64,000 nucleotides of DNA from Neckera pumila (GCA_963969595.1 OZ018412.1:28334339-28398338); one strand, 5' to 3'; shown: positions 21,764 to 34,340, counted from the first letter of the stretch. Made by a program: numbers and translations. The notes: generated from the letters alone by a model not told the origin.

Positions 21764-23700
21764 AATTAGGAAAAGAAATAGTGATATAATAGAAGGATCG
21801 CATGCAAAGACAGAGCATGTATAACATTGGGGTGCAAACTCTACAATAACAAGGAAAGGCTAACTCAGACACAAATGGCAACTATGCATCATTGTGAATG
21901 ACGGCCAACTCCAAATTAGCAATATGTCCGCAACAATAAAGAATTTTGCACAACATGATAGAACCACAGATGGAACTATCTTAAGTAGAATTCCCCCAAT
22001 TCCATGTTGAATTCATATTGACGGCTTTGAAAATGGTACAGGTGCAGCAAAGAAAGTCACTGACGTCACTGAATTAAAGTTATGGTGTCATTGCCAGTTA
22101 TTGAACTGTTCTAAATCATACAGTAGGTGATCATCTATATTGAATGCCGAATTCAAAATAATTTGTTAAAGATAAGCTGTTCAAAATATAAATGAATAAT
22201 AGCTCAAAAGATACAATGGGCACCAATTCTGATTTCAAATAGTGCTTTTTATTATAGTCCGGTCCCCTAACACCTGAACCCAGATGAAATTGGACAAACT
22301 TCTTGAACCATAAATTCAATGTCCTATTTAACCCCATTGAATTTCCACAGTACACGACAATGTAATTTCTATTAACATACAAATTCAGATACCCACAAGC
22401 ATAGGGCAGTGAGAAACAACAATACACTTCAATAAATAAAATTGCTTAAACCTAACGATAGATGAACAGAAATCCACTCAGCCGATAAATGTTTCTGACC
22501 CAGCCCCAGGCATGTTTTCAAATCAGCCCAAGTCATGTTTCCAAATGATCCCTCCGAACTAGGTCCACGTATGAGCCGGCCAACCAAAATGTTCAAATCA
22601 CCCCGCCGAGCCAAGTCAATGAAGCAACCCGCCGAGACCAAACCCAATTTGGCGAAGCAACGTCACCAAACCTAAACTATCGGCGCCTGAACTGAAGGAC
22701 CGTCCTCTAATGACGAGCTCCGAAGACCTAAACATTCATTTGGACTCTTCAGTGTTGGCGGCTGCTCCTTCAGCAATTCTTATTCAAACTTGTCGCGATG
22801 TACATTTCTTGCAGCCGTGAACTTTCTCTTGTTGCTTTGTCAAATGTAGCAATTGTCTATGATGTCTTCCATTTAGTTTTATGTTCTCCGCTTTTCTGAC
22901 CAAGTTCTTAAACCCTTTCTTATTGGCTGCCAGCCTACACAAGTTTAGGGGCTCAAGCTGTCTTCTGGTCAGTGGAAATCAAATGATTCGAATCACATGG
23001 TTTGTTTGAGGATCCGCCTCAATTTTGGATTCACGATTATAGGCATCTCTTCTCCAATTACAATGTCACCTTTGCATATAAATTATTTGACTAATTCTAA
23101 TTCCTTTTCAATGCAAATTGGATGTCATGAATACATTTTGTCATATAAGTACTTCAACTGAAGAATGTGTGGGTGGGCTGCTGACACTTTTTCATCATTT
23201 TCATCATTTTCATCAAGTTCTTCTCTTTTTTAAGGTCATTCTTGATTTCTCGGCTATAAATTTGTCCATCTTTCACGTAATTGTCCATAAGTAGTTAAAT
23301 ATGGGTTATTGATGTATATTGTGCTTAATTCAATTTTCTTTCTTCCTCAAATTTGGGCAAATTGTAGAAATTTTAGTTTATAGTACAAAATTCTATCCTA
23401 AAAAATAGCATTGGTATCCCATGCATTCTTGAATACAAAGAATTATGCAAATGCTTTACCTCAATCAAATGAAAGGCCAAATTAAGTTTGAAAGCTAAAC
23501 TACAATTTGGGTCTTAGGCCTTAAGGTGACATGGCATTGGATGTAAAAACTAAAAAGTATATTTAGAAAGAGTGAAGTTTTCATTATTCTCAAAATTGTG
23601 ACTGCCCGTTGTCATGTAAACCTCAAACAACTAGGTATTTTTTATTTTTCCTTTTTTGTGACTTTTTGAAGTAAAGAATGTGTAAATAAGTTTTACCTTT
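21764..23700. other. No supported gene; 5' flank of A1
   Basis: Minus-strand frames at 22131-22647 have no recognisable similarity and may be 5' non-coding parts of the MULE-like element. A short (TCATCATTT)n-like run lies near 23189-23215. Nothing else stands out. Confidence 0.35.
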
Positions 23701-23918
23701 CACTAGAAGAAAATTGCGTTGGAACGTAGGAAAATACGTGGGATTGATTTTGTTGAGTTCCTAGTTTCTAACTCAGATTTTTGCGTTCCAACGCGTTTCT
23801 ATGTTGGAATTGCAACACAAAAACGCATTGGAATGCAAAAATCTGTGTTAAAAACTAGGAATTCAACAAAACCAATCCCACGTGTTTTCCTAGGTTCCAA
23901 CGCAGTTTTCTTCTAGTG
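23701..23918. mobile_element. CACTA-type hairpin MITE, 218 bp
   Basis: Starts CACTAGAAGAAAATTGCGTT and ends with the complement (...TTTTCTTCTAGTG). Flanked by TTT on both sides (23698-23700 and 23919-23921). The two arms of about 90 bp are near-perfect inverse complements (GTTGGAACGTAGGAAAATACG against CGTGTTTTCCTAGGTTCCAAC), so a transcript would form a long double-stranded stem, a typical source of small RNAs. The open frame 23719-23916 inside it is a by-product. Confidence 0.8.
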
Positions 23919-23929
23919 TTTGTGAATGG

Positions 23930-24060
23930 ACGCGCAGTCGCTCCACAAGCAGTCTTCCTAGGTGCAGTCTCCCTATGTGCAGTTGCCCTACGCGCGGTCT
24001 CTCTACGCACAGTCGCTGTTCTCGGTGTCGATTTGCCCTTTTGGCTTGCGTGGTCGCCCA
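23930..24060 (+). repeat. GCAGTCGCC-type minisatellite upstream of B1
   Basis: Seven to eight degenerate units of about 15-17 bp built on (G/C)GCAGTC(G/T)CCCTACG. The same motif, in the same orientation relative to the gene, lies upstream of the related gene B2 (34.48-34.89 kb). This suggests a subterminal repeat belonging to the B element rather than random local sequence. Confidence 0.6.
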
Positions 24061-24195
24061 TACCCATTGTCTCCCATTTTATAAATGTGAAGTAAAATAC
24101 ATATAGATTTTAAGACTTGAACAATACAATTTTTGGCTTGAAATAGTTGGTTGGGTGACTACGTAGACTAGTATTGGAGACCCAAAGTAATAGCT

Positions 24196-25565
24196 ATGGA
24201 GGACGAGGGTCATCCACTGTTGCCTACAAAATCCAAAATGTTGAGTTGCTCGGAGAAGAAGGCGCTTCAAGACAAGCTCTGAAAAAGGGTTGGTAAAATC
24301 TGCAAGAAGCGGGTGGCCATCTTGATCTATCCAAAAATGAAGGCTTTCTTGGGTTGAAGGAATGAACCAGAGTCTTGGAGTTATGAAATGGTGAACAAGT
24401 ACGTGGATTGTTGCCACATCGACAAATTGTTTCCACTTTGTCGTCATAAGCCACATGTGAAGAACAACAAGTTAAATCTTGGTTATTGCAAGCGGGTAGA
24501 TTTTCAACAAAGATGCCTAGAAATATGGAAGCAGATCTATTTGGAGGAGACCCCTCATAGAAACGACAACTTCTGTTTCTTTCTTGTCCAAATGGTCTAT
24601 GCTAAAGTTGTATTGAAGAAAGAGGTGGATTGGACAACCCTGAAGGAGCTCCTTGTTGGGGACCATCCGTCTACTCCTGCAATTGTGAAGGAAGATGTAC
24701 CAATTGATGTCAATAAGTTGTTGACATTGACGAAGCCTGGGAAGTGCTTAATTCCAGATGAAGAGGTAGTGTGGTTAGCTACATCTAGCTATGATGAACA
24801 CACTCATGAATATGATAGGCACTCTTTCCACAACAACAATGAAGATGTTGTCATGGAAGACGAAAAGAAAGACTTGGAGGTAGGAACTGATAGGAAGGAG
24901 AAAAAGAAATTGGAAGATTCCAATCCAATGTTGAACATTTACAAAGGAATGATGGGAAATGTGGAGCCTATGGACGTGGACCATGCTATTAAAGTGGGTG
25001 ACAACAATGGAAGCTTAAGCAATTCAGAAGATGATGAACAACTGTTGCATGTGAAGGTTCAAAGTGCGAGAATGACTTTACGCAAAAAGAATTTGGAACT
25101 CCGGAAATTAAAAGAAGAGGAGCCGTCTACTAAGGTGACCGCAACTAGTACAATAGATGTGTTGAATAAGGTGTTATATGCTGTAATGAATGACATCGAG
25201 TTGAATACCAACATACACAAAAAGTTCAAGATTATTATTTGAAGAAGTTGAAAACCGAGGTTGTGTATCTATTTGATGAGTGTGCGGTACATCAAAAGAG
25301 ACTCAAAACCCTGCAATGCAATCATCGCCACTTGGAGATCCAAAGGCAAACCCTCAATAACAAGGTTGGTGAGCTCAAAAGACAATATTATGATGCCATA
25401 AAACCATTAGCTCCAAATGTTTTGGCAGTGGCTCTTGAGTATGGTAGCACACCTGAAGAATTAGCAACTCTTCAAAAGTTATTGAAGCTTCATGAGCAAA
25501 AAGAAATAATGCTGCAAAAAGAGTACCATGCATTGAAGTGCTTGTCTAATTATCATTGGGCATAG
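24196..25565 (+). pseudogene. Family-B gene copy B1 (unrecognised, coiled coil)
   Basis: Not assigned to a known family. From ATG at 24196 the frame meets TGA near 24289, then a frame change near 24370. The longest frame (24388-25242) has C-H-I-D-K-L-F-P-L-C-R-H and N-L-G-Y-C-K-R-V-D-F-Q-Q-R, matched in B2 by C-H-I-R-K-L-F-P-E-W-C-H and N-L-K-Y-C-K-S-P-T-F-L-Q-R. An acidic, lysine-rich middle and a coiled coil follow. A one-base frame change near 25225-25240 separates the last block (25239-25565), also coiled coil (K-K-L-K-T-E-V-V-Y-L). B1 lacks the RING-like finger seen in B2, so it is either 3'-truncated or a different subtype. The early TGA lies at the equivalent codon in both copies. Confidence 0.55.
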
Positions 25566-26094
25566 AGAACTTGGGCCCGTTTGACTACAATTGCAAGAAG
25601 TCATCACAAATTTGAAAGTGCGGGGCCGGAGCCAAATGAGACCGACTTTGAGGTCCCTTTCTGATAGAAGCATCATATAGGAATTTTTTGGGAATTTTAC
25701 TTTTTCCCACACCTTTTTGAATGCTATCGTTTTCAATTAAATAAAATTTACAATTTTCACTCATTCCAATTTTCAGAGTATAATAGTTTACTTGTAGTGC
25801 CATGCATGTGAAGACTATGCAATTTGCGTGATGCCTCATAAACTCATAATGCATGTTGAGTTGTTGATCCTTAAATAGTTAATACTTAACTGCATCATTT
25901 TCATCTTTGAAAGGAATAATTTCAATACTCTTACTAAAGTTACAAGTATATTACTTTTTTCTTACAATCATTATAGGCTTCACCTTTGCAAATTGTAATT
26001 AACAAAAATTTACCCCTAAATGTTTGGACTATGTTTTTGCCCTTTCACGTTATAAATTTGCCATCTCTGATACAAAAACCAATTTGTAGATAAA
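25566..26094. other. Gene-free AT-rich stretch
   Basis: No supported coding sequence between B1 and the first R repeat. The minus-strand frames at 25479-25854 are low-complexity or antisense to the end of B1. Confidence 0.35.
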
Positions 26095-26740
26095 TGCATT
26101 TTGGGACACATGTAACCGTAGGTTGTAGGATCTGTTAGTAAACTATTTAGAGAAGATGTGACCATAAATTCGGATTTTTTCACTATGTACATTTCAAGAT
26201 TTTAATATAATTAGCAAGTATCCATTTTTTAATCTTGTAAAGTGTAAAAATACGAGCAAGTACACTTCACAAGGTCACATTTGTATGAAAAAATGGCCGA
26301 AATGATAGTTATCATTTTGGAATCATTCTTGAAGGCAAGTTAGCTACATGCTTGAAGATTTTTAGATAACTTGGAATGTAACAACAAAAAGGAAAGAAAT
26401 AGTAAGTAACAAGAGGTAAAATATCCAAAGCAATTAAAAACACTCAGTTGCTAAGAGTTTCATTAAAAAATTGAAAAATTCCAATCCAAACGGTGGAATT
26501 TAGTAATAACAATCTGCGTCATATATATATACTTCATACAATATTCAAAATTGAATTAAATTAAGGACTCCCAAGTTTATATTTTAGTAGGGAATTCATA
26601 AGTACCTATCATTCGCAAACTAGAACACCTCATAACTTTCATCTTGTAGATCAAAATGGAATGATTCAAATCTTTCCACGTATGAATAAATGTAGAGAGC
26701 CAATTTTTTATTTCTATTTTTGTGGAAAGTAAATTATCTA
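26095..26740 (-). repeat. R-family AT-rich repeat, copy R1
   Basis: Diverged copy of the ORF-free repeat at 59.0-59.9 kb, in the same orientation. Shared landmarks in order: GGGACACATGTAACCGTAGG, a CTTCACAAGGTCACATTTGTATGA block, the words GGAATCATTC...GCAAG, then CTCATAACTTTCATC...GAATGATTCAAATC and TGTAGAGAGCCAAT. No open frame is conserved between copies. Confidence 0.6.
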
Positions 26741-27956
26741 ATTTAATTTTGAGTTGTCTATTGATCGTTGAAATTTGTTGTGCCTTAAATGTTCAAAAAT
26801 TCATTGTTATATAATTTGTATGAATGTTGAAGACAATAGTCCTAAAATGGAAGTTAGTATCCTTTTGGATATCCTTCACATTGGAAGTGTAGCCCAAAGC
26901 TCCAAATTGAAATTATCGTTTCTATTTTCACCATCCACATGACCACATTTAATAAAAATATAGTGAAGGTAGTATATGGATGATTGCAAGAAATACTTGT
27001 CCTATTTCTTGTCCTTTTGGTCTTCAACAAGTGGATTTTGGCTATAATTTTCACATAATATGTCCTTTTCCTATGAAATTGGAAGTAAAGGTATACATAG
27101 AAGTATTAGAAATTCCAAATTTTTTTTGCATTTTTCAAATTTAATTTATTATTTTTAAATTGCCCCTGATTTGATGTCTACTTTAGCCATTTGGAGGATT
27201 TTTAATACTATTTTTGACCCTAAAATAAAAAATTGAAATTGTAAATTGAGAGACAAGGAGTTCTACTAAAATTACACAAGCCTACAAAGATATTTTTGAA
27301 AAATGCTAAAAATTCCACCTTCCCCATGTGCTCAAATTGCACTACCTAAGTACATGTGGAAGGTACACAATTTGTATTTGCCAAAAATAAAAAATAGTTA
27401 AAAAGTAGAACCTACAAGTAAGTAAAAATGACTATTTTTCATTGAATTCTCTGAATTGTTTTATTATTTTCCAAAAATAAACTCAAAAATATCTATTTTC
27501 TTCTATTTCCTAGGCCTCTTTTTTGGTACATAACTTTTAGAGAAAATTTTTTCTAGACTTGAATTTTCACACACATATTTTTTTGAATGCTTTACAAATT
27601 ATCCATGTTTTATTTTATTTAAATTTTTTCTATTCCAAATGGTCATAGTACTCCATTACAAAGGTCATTTTGTCTTGAAAATGGCAGGTGTTTCTTGCAA
27701 CTACGCATACATTTAAAAACAAAGCAATATGAAATTGCTATACATATAAATAGTAGTCTAGTAGATAGCCATGGAAGCGGGACCAAAGAAGCCCCAAAAT
27801 AACAATAAATAGTACTCGGAAGTGGGAGGCTGGGAACATAAATGCATAGATATAGTATTATAGTATGACCATATATTATGTGACGTACATTGCATATACC
27901 AACCTAATACCCTAAGAAATGCAGTTCAATTGGGCAATTCTAAAAATTGTTTAACT
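26741..27956. other. Gene-free AT-rich stretch
   Basis: Very AT-rich, no coding pattern. Parts may be further decayed R-family sequence, but landmarks are too weak to call. Confidence 0.35.
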
Positions 27957-28612
27957 AACAACATTTGGAACATTCCTGGAACCACTTCCTTCACCATGTT
28001 CATAATTGGATGACTCACCACCCTCGAGCTTCCGCTTGGCACGAGTCCGTGAAGCTGGTCTGTCCATAGTCAAAATAGATTCCAAGATGTTCAAGTCCTT
28101 GAGAGCTTGGAGGGTCCTTGTTGTTTGTGGAGAGTGTTTTTCTAATAGCTAGTTGAGTGCTTGACTTTGATAATAAGGCCCGTACGCTGAGTCCAGATAT
28201 TGCATTGAATTCAAATCTTCTAAGGAATCACTTGCATCTTGATTGGCCACCTTCTGCCTATGTTGATTCCAATGGTGACCTTGAGGATGAGAACCCCATT
28301 TGAAGGTTCCAGAGTTTTTATTGAAATGTCCACCAAGGCATTGGAAAAAGAAAGCTCTCCTCCCTTTGTTTTGAGGACCTTTTCCCATAAGTTTGGATGC
28401 AACACGTGCAGTTTCTGTTGGGTCAATTTCCCAGTTCAATTAATAGCTAGCTGTTCCCTTCTCTTGATCATGTTGTCCCTGTCGTCAACTCCAAAGTAAG
28501 TCTCAACCCCAAAACTTGGTCTCTAATGTTGTGTATGCGTTGTATTCCCAAGAAGGTGGCATGTATGTCATCAACTTGAACAAGGCATACAAGCAATCAT
28601 GGAATGGTGCTG
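27957..28612 (-). pseudogene. Family-B gene copy B2, 3' part
   Basis: Continues B2 after insertion T3. It begins with P-F-H-D-C-L-Y-A-L-F-K, which completes the RING-like finger, and then T-E-T-A-R-V-A-S-K-L-M-G-K-G-P-Q (about 28420-28370). A stop (TAG at about 28149, likely from CAG) is followed in the same frame by L-L-E-K-H-S-P-Q-T-T-R-T-L and a basic nuclear-localisation-like R-T-R-A-K-R-K-L-E-G. The reading ends at TAA near 27957. The function is unknown. Confidence 0.6.
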
Positions 28613-31600
28613 TATGGGAACCTGGAATCCCTATCTTAGTAAATATAATTATAGATAGAAGGATAATATTCCTCTTTGCAATAATTTTTTTCATTTTGTA
28701 AAGTAATTATAGACCGTATAGTGATTAGGACCGGAAACCAAAAGTTGGCTGATCAGGAATAGATATAACAGCTAATCATTGGTACCGGAAAAATCAGAAC
28801 CGAAACCCAGATTAGCCTATACAGGATCAAGAAACCGGAATCAGGAACTGAAACCCCAACGGTGACCTATCTAACCCTAGGGGGACGTTCTAATCATGGG
28901 CGAACGGTAATAATTAACGGGCTGGGTTAACGGGCAAACCCTGAATTAAGGGAATCATTAGGAAGGAATGTGGTTGGCCCTCTTAATGGATCAGCTGTTC
29001 AGATATTAGCCATCCAAATTTCCCTGCCCATATTGTAAACTTGGAGAGAGTATATGCTTCCTATTTCCGGTCTCCAGTTAGTATCGACGCAGGACAGCGC
29101 AAGTACAGAGAGAGAGAGAGTTTGTGGAGAGCTTTAGTGCGAAGGGAGGATCTGCAAGCAAAGAGGTTTTGTGGTAAAGTTTGTGCAGCTTAGAGAGAGA
29201 GAGAGAGGCATACTCCTATTCCGGGTTGTAAATTTTAGACCGGTAGCATCCAGCCACAGTTAGAGATGGCCTCGACTCAAGGAGAAGGATCCGCGGTTGC
29301 TTTACGATTTGTGACGCCTCCATTGCCAAAGGATGAGCGGGAGAAAGAGGAGTTACGGGTAGACCTGGAGCAGATGGGGTGCGCCGGATTCCTGACCCAA
29401 CCATGGAGCTTCAAGAACAAGGATATGGTGAAGGAACTGTCGGGCAAGTTGGCGAGCCGACACAATAAGACCATTTGAGCTTAGCCGGCGAAGTGGACAG
29501 TGCCGATGTGGAGGCAGGTCTACCTTTTCAGTGAAGAAGGTGAGGGACTCACGTCCCGGAAAGATCATTCCGCATTAGATAAGTTTTGGAACCCTCTCAG
29601 CCGCAAAGATGGATTCCGGATCAATGACTGCATAAACCCAAGAGAGAAGAGGTTGTTGCAATATATCCTTACAATCCTTAGTCCAGAGAGGCCGAGTCGA
29701 GTTTCCCGGACCCTAGCCAACACCATCTTTGGTGCGTTAGCAGGGGACCGGAAAGTGGATTGGGGAGTGATCATTCAGGATCAGGTAGATAAGATGGCAA
29801 AAGCCAAGAAGGCTAAGCCATCCCCTATCTGCCCCTTTCTCTATCATCTTTATTAATCTGAGGGAGTATTGACAAAGGATGAGGAGGTAGAGTATGAAGC
29901 CGCATCCACCCTCGTACAGTTTGAACTTCCGGACTTAGAACCTGAGATTGGAATGGAGGACAAGTCCTCAGATGAGGAAGATGAAGAGGAAGAGGGTAAG
30001 GATGATCTGAGTGAGTCAGAAAGGGAAGGCGACGATGAGGGAAAGGATACGAGAGGAAAGGATCAAGTGGAAGAGGAACAGACCAAGGAAAGTGATCCGG
30101 TCTGGAGAGATGAGCCCCTCGAGAGGATTTCACGAGAGCTAAGTGACTTCAAGGACCGGTATATGAAGGAAAGGAGAGTGGTGCAGACCATCTGCACCAC
30201 TGTAGGGGTCACTCACCCAAGCCAAGCCTTAACTCGAGTAAGCCGGCTTATTTGGAAAAAAGAGAGTCAAGAAGGAAAGGCAGAGCTAGCCAAACAGGCT
30301 AGCCAACTAGCAGCCCTAAGGCAAGAGCTGCGGAAGAAGGATGAAGAAGTGGAGAGGGAGAAGAAATTCTCCATTCAGACCGGGGATATCCTATCCCAAA
30401 TCCGAGACTTCATCAAACATCCGGGAGAAATGGTAAACAAGGCCAACCTCTTCGATGAACTGTGATGGAGGAGAGTAAGCAGTTGGTCCCGAAGTTGGTT
30501 TTGACAATGGTAACTTACCACAAGAAGATGGAGTCTACGTTGGAGCAGCTTTGAGAAGTAATGCGCGAAATCAGACCACAAGATGATCCTGTATCGAGAC
30601 CGGAACCGGAAATCAAGCCAGCTTCACAGCCAGCCAAGGAAGATAAGATCGAAGGAAAGACTCTTCAGGTATTACCTAACCCACCTATTTTGGAGGAGCA
30701 CCAGGAGGCCAAGACCAACCAGCCGGAGGAGACCAAGGTGGAGATCACCAAGGTCACCGAACCAGAACCCAATATGGTGGAGATAACGGGAGTGACTGCG
30801 CCGGATCCAGCAAAGTTACAGGGACCGGAACCAGCAATCGGTCCAGGCAAGTCAGTCCCAAGGGAGAGCGCCAAGACCAAACAACTCAATACCCTCTCAC
30901 CTTCTAAGTCTTCTCCTAAGACTCCTGGAAAGAAGGTGCAGTTTGGAGAAGAAGGAGGGATGACTAGCCTGATCCATTCCATTGTCAAGACTGAATTGGG
31001 AGCCGGTCGCGAGCAGTCATCAGGATTGCACAGGAAGGGAGTAATTCGGAAGGCAATTGGAGGTGAAGCAACACCTCAAAGCAAGGCGGTGAAACTTGTC
31101 CCGATGGTGCACAAAAGGAAGGCTTCGGAACCTCCGTTGGCCAAGAAAAAAGTGGCCCGGATTCTGGAGGAGGAAGAAGAAGATGACACATCAGATGAGG
31201 AGGAAGAAGAGTCCGGGTCGGAGCAAGAGTCTGAGCCTTACTCTAATCCAGACCTGGCATTGGCAGACACTCGAGCAATGAAGGCCAAGGCAACCAGAGA
31301 GAAGACCAAACTCCAGGCCCAACGAGCTGCCAGGCTTCAGACTAGAAAGAAGCCGTTGGCCCGAAAGGAACCAGCCAGGACGAGCGATTCACCGGCAAAG
31401 AAGAATAGGAAGTAGGTAAAGGACTGTAGCATAGACAGTAGGGCTGCAAGCCTAATTTTGGCAGTAGGAAAGTTTTAGGCAAGTAGGAGTTAGGACTCGG
31501 GTTAATTCTGGAATTATAAGATCTAAGATCCACTTTTGGTGGACACCTTTTTGGACTGTAGTTAAGTTAACTACTCTAGCAGTCCGGGAAGGAATGAAAC

Positions 31601-32481
31601 GTGTCATTCCCTTGGCTGAAATTAGACATAAGTACTTTTTGAGTTAAATTGGTAGTTTAGTATTTAAGCTCGGATTTTTGATGTGATCTGGGTTCATTTC
31701 CATACTTTGTTTTCCCAATAGAATATCTGCAAAACCCATTGATATTTTCCAATTCACAATTGTGTGCTGCACGCTTTTGCACTTGTTTGTGTTTTTGTTT
31801 AAGTAGTGTGATTGCAGACTTGGGTAAGGAGGGAGTGAGCTCGGATGCAGGAAGTATCCAGTCCCTGGAGAGATTGAATAGCAGACAAGATACGGTAGGA
31901 TTTCCTTTGAGGATTAGAGCGGGCTTTTGTCAAGAAGCACTCACTACTCTCCCACTATTCCTGACTCTCCTTCTCTACCTAGATCGTGGATTGTCCGGTA
32001 GTTTGTCGTTGTAGCCTTTGGTAGGAGAACTCAGACCGTCTTGTGTGACCTGCTAGCCTGCGTAGCCCTTCCGGTCTAGTTGTGAGGAAGGTCTTGTTCT
32101 TAATGTTCTTTTCCAAGTTTTCTTTTCCAAGTTTATTTTGTGAAAACTCTTGACACATTAAAATTGGAGGGTAGGGGTTAAGCTTCCTTCCTTAATCCCA
32201 AAGTTGCAAATCCCTCTTGGTCCAGAGGTTAAACTTGAGTTTAAATATATATAGTAATTACCCTAGATCGGCAGTATAATCAGGAAAGTGTTTTCCGATT
32301 TCTAATTATTGGAATTGGATCCGGTCTAGACTAGTACTTGGGGTTTTGTTTTGTATACCAATTAGTAACATTCCGGTCAATTAGAAGAAATACAACCCAA
32401 ATCTCTGTGGAACGATACACGAGTCACTTTAGGGTCAATTTAGGCCTTAGAGAAGGATTTTGTGCTTTCTGTGCTACGACA
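28613..32481 (+). mobile_element. T3: 3.87-kb solo-LTR-like insertion with an ORF
   Basis: Flanked by a perfect 5-bp duplication TGCTG (28608-28612 and 32482-32486). It starts TATGGGAACC, which aligns base for base with TGTCGGAACA of T2, so the canonical TG has mutated to TA. It ends GTGCTACGACA like T2. The U5-like tail CTCTGTGGAACGATACACG lies about 80 bp from the end. Inserted opposite to its host gene, between the codons C-S-A and P-F of B2's RING-like finger; excision in silico restores the frame. There are no terminal direct repeats and no polymerase genes. Confidence 0.8.
29266..31415 (+). pseudogene. T-family ORF in T3, broken
   Basis: Colinear with the T2 ORF over its whole length. 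Breaks: TGA at 29476 (equivalent to an Arg in T2) and TAG at 29482; TAA at 29854; TGA at 30463 with a frameshift in the same place; TGA near 30552; then an intact 284-codon run (30561-31415). That run holds S-P-S-K-S-S-P-K-T-P-G-K-K-V-Q-F, an acidic stretch and a Lys/Arg-rich end. The ATG at 29266 aligns with that of T2. GA-rich tracts (29104-29116, 29195-29206) in the leader mirror the CT-rich leader of T2, so they are likely ancestral 5' leader or promoter features. Confidence 0.75.
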
Positions 32482-34340
32482 TGCTGAACAAATCACGCAA
32501 CGTCGTCTAATCAGACATTGTGTGATGAGACATTGAGGATGGTACATGTGTGCATATGATCCAAGTGCCCAACCATCTTTGGGGCCAAATTGCTCGAGAC
32601 AAATAGGGCATCTCGTATGATCCAAGACAAAAGCTGTAGGCTTCGGCCACAACAACTTCCTCTTTGCCTCTTCAAAGTGGCTGGACATTTGATTTTTGTG
32701 GTCCCAACCATTTGAAATCCAATCTATTAAATCCTTTTTTGGCACACTTTGCATAGGCATGTCATCGGGAAACATATCCTCCAACAATGCCCAAGATGTA
32801 AGTCTGTTCTCTCACTTGGGGCATTTGCAACAAAGATTTTGGAAACTTTCTCCAACTCCTGGGCGACTTGTTGTGATTTGTCCACAGAGAGAATACATGC
32901 AACCTTTCAATGATAGTATGTAGCTATCAACATTGACAATCGAGCTCAGAGTGATTTGTTTTTGTCTTAAAGGTTGGATTTTTGGAACAGCTGGATGGGA
33001 TGTGGAATTATCGGAAACAAAAGAGAATCTTGTGTCTTTTGGAAGTCATTCGTGTCACGCATAGTGTCTTCCGTGATGGCAGGAAGAGGTGTAGTCGAAA
33101 TAAGAGAAGTCCGCTTTGTACACTTGGCAGGAGGAGAGTGATGTTGAACATCAATAGTGAGGTCTCCTACAAGCTTGTCCAAATGATGTGGATCATGGTC
33201 AACAAAGCCTTCATCCATGTCTGACAAAGTAAAAGTCTCATGCTCTTTTTCTCGAAGGCATAACAATTCTTTATATTGTTGAGAAATAAGGGCATTTTTC
33301 TTTTCACAATCAGATCGCAATTTGGTCAATTGATTTGTAATGAAGCAATTGTGATGTCTTTGGTCTTCAACAGGTCCAAAGCCTTTACTAGAGTCAAAGT
33401 ATTGTCAATCCGACTTGCTTAAGGTTGAGGAGTAGAATTGCACAAAGGTACTTCCGTTGGTGTGTTATCATTTGGACCAAAGTCAAAGACATTAATAGGG
33501 TCCTGCGGGGTCAATTGTGGATTTGCAATTGCTGATGAGATTGATGCTGGTCAAGACCGCATGGTTGAATGGCGCACCTTGGGAGGCCGTTTTGTTCTTT
33601 GTCCTTGTGATGATGAAGCTTCCACTGGAGTAGGAGGCTCAACTGCCATTTGGAAATCATTGTCATTATGCTCTCTCATTTGTGCTATCTTTGGCACTTG
33701 TGGGCCATCGGAATCGCCATCTTCTTTAGATTCCTCAGTGACGTCTTCATGAGATTCTTTGTTTTGAAGTACTCAAAAAGGTCCAAGTCCACCCTTTGGA
33801 AAAGTCAAAAATCCTCTTGGTATTAATCCAATGACTGGATGTTCTACATATGGGCTTTCTTTGATGGTGCTCCAATCGACTTCTTTGTTAAGGGCCACCT
33901 CAGCACATGCTCCTCTAGCAATGAAGAGAGGGACCTCATTTCTTTCTACGAAAGGGATTTTATAAAGAACCTGTCACAATTCCAAGTACCTTTGAAGGAA
34001 AGTAGGACTTTTGCAGTACTTTAGATTTGCCTTGTTGTTGTATCGATTGTAATAATGGCACCATTCAGGAAAGAGTTTTCTGATGTGGCACCATTCAATG
34101 TAACCTTCGCAAATTTGCATTGTCCATGACTCTGGCTCCTCATTCCACCTTTTAAAAGCGAGGTGGTTTTCGCTCTTCAACACGTGCCATTGCTTTCGAT
34201 GGATGGTACCCCTTCGCTTTCAAGTCTTATCTTTGGCAGCCTTTTGGATTCACTTGGAGTACGTGCACTTTGCTGGAGAAGAAGTGACCCCTTGTTGTTT
34301 CCTCCAGTAGCCATGAAATTTGTCACTATCAAGAACATGA
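32482..34340 (-). pseudogene. Family-B gene copy B2, 5' part with RING-like finger
   Basis: Reading down from about 34300: a block ending H-L-A-F-K-R-W-N-E-E-P-E-S-W (about 34150), C-H-I-R-K-L-F-P-E-W-C-H (about 34090), a long Gln/Ser/Pro-rich middle with several stops, a coiled coil with L-R-S-D-C-E-K-K-N-A-L-I-S-Q-Q-Y-K (33329 downward), and at 32787-32482 a RING-like finger: C-P-I-C, then H-M-Y-H-P-Q-C, then R-R-R-C-V-I-C. Such fingers usually act in ubiquitin transfer or protein binding. Here the finger is cut by T3 just after its last Cys pair. Stops near 34232, 33766, 33576 and 33421 show it is dead. Confidence 0.6.

Noticed and set aside
28613..32481. T3 as a complete LTR retrotransposon
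   Set aside because: The first and last several hundred bases are not direct repeats of each other, and no RT, RNase H or integrase is present.
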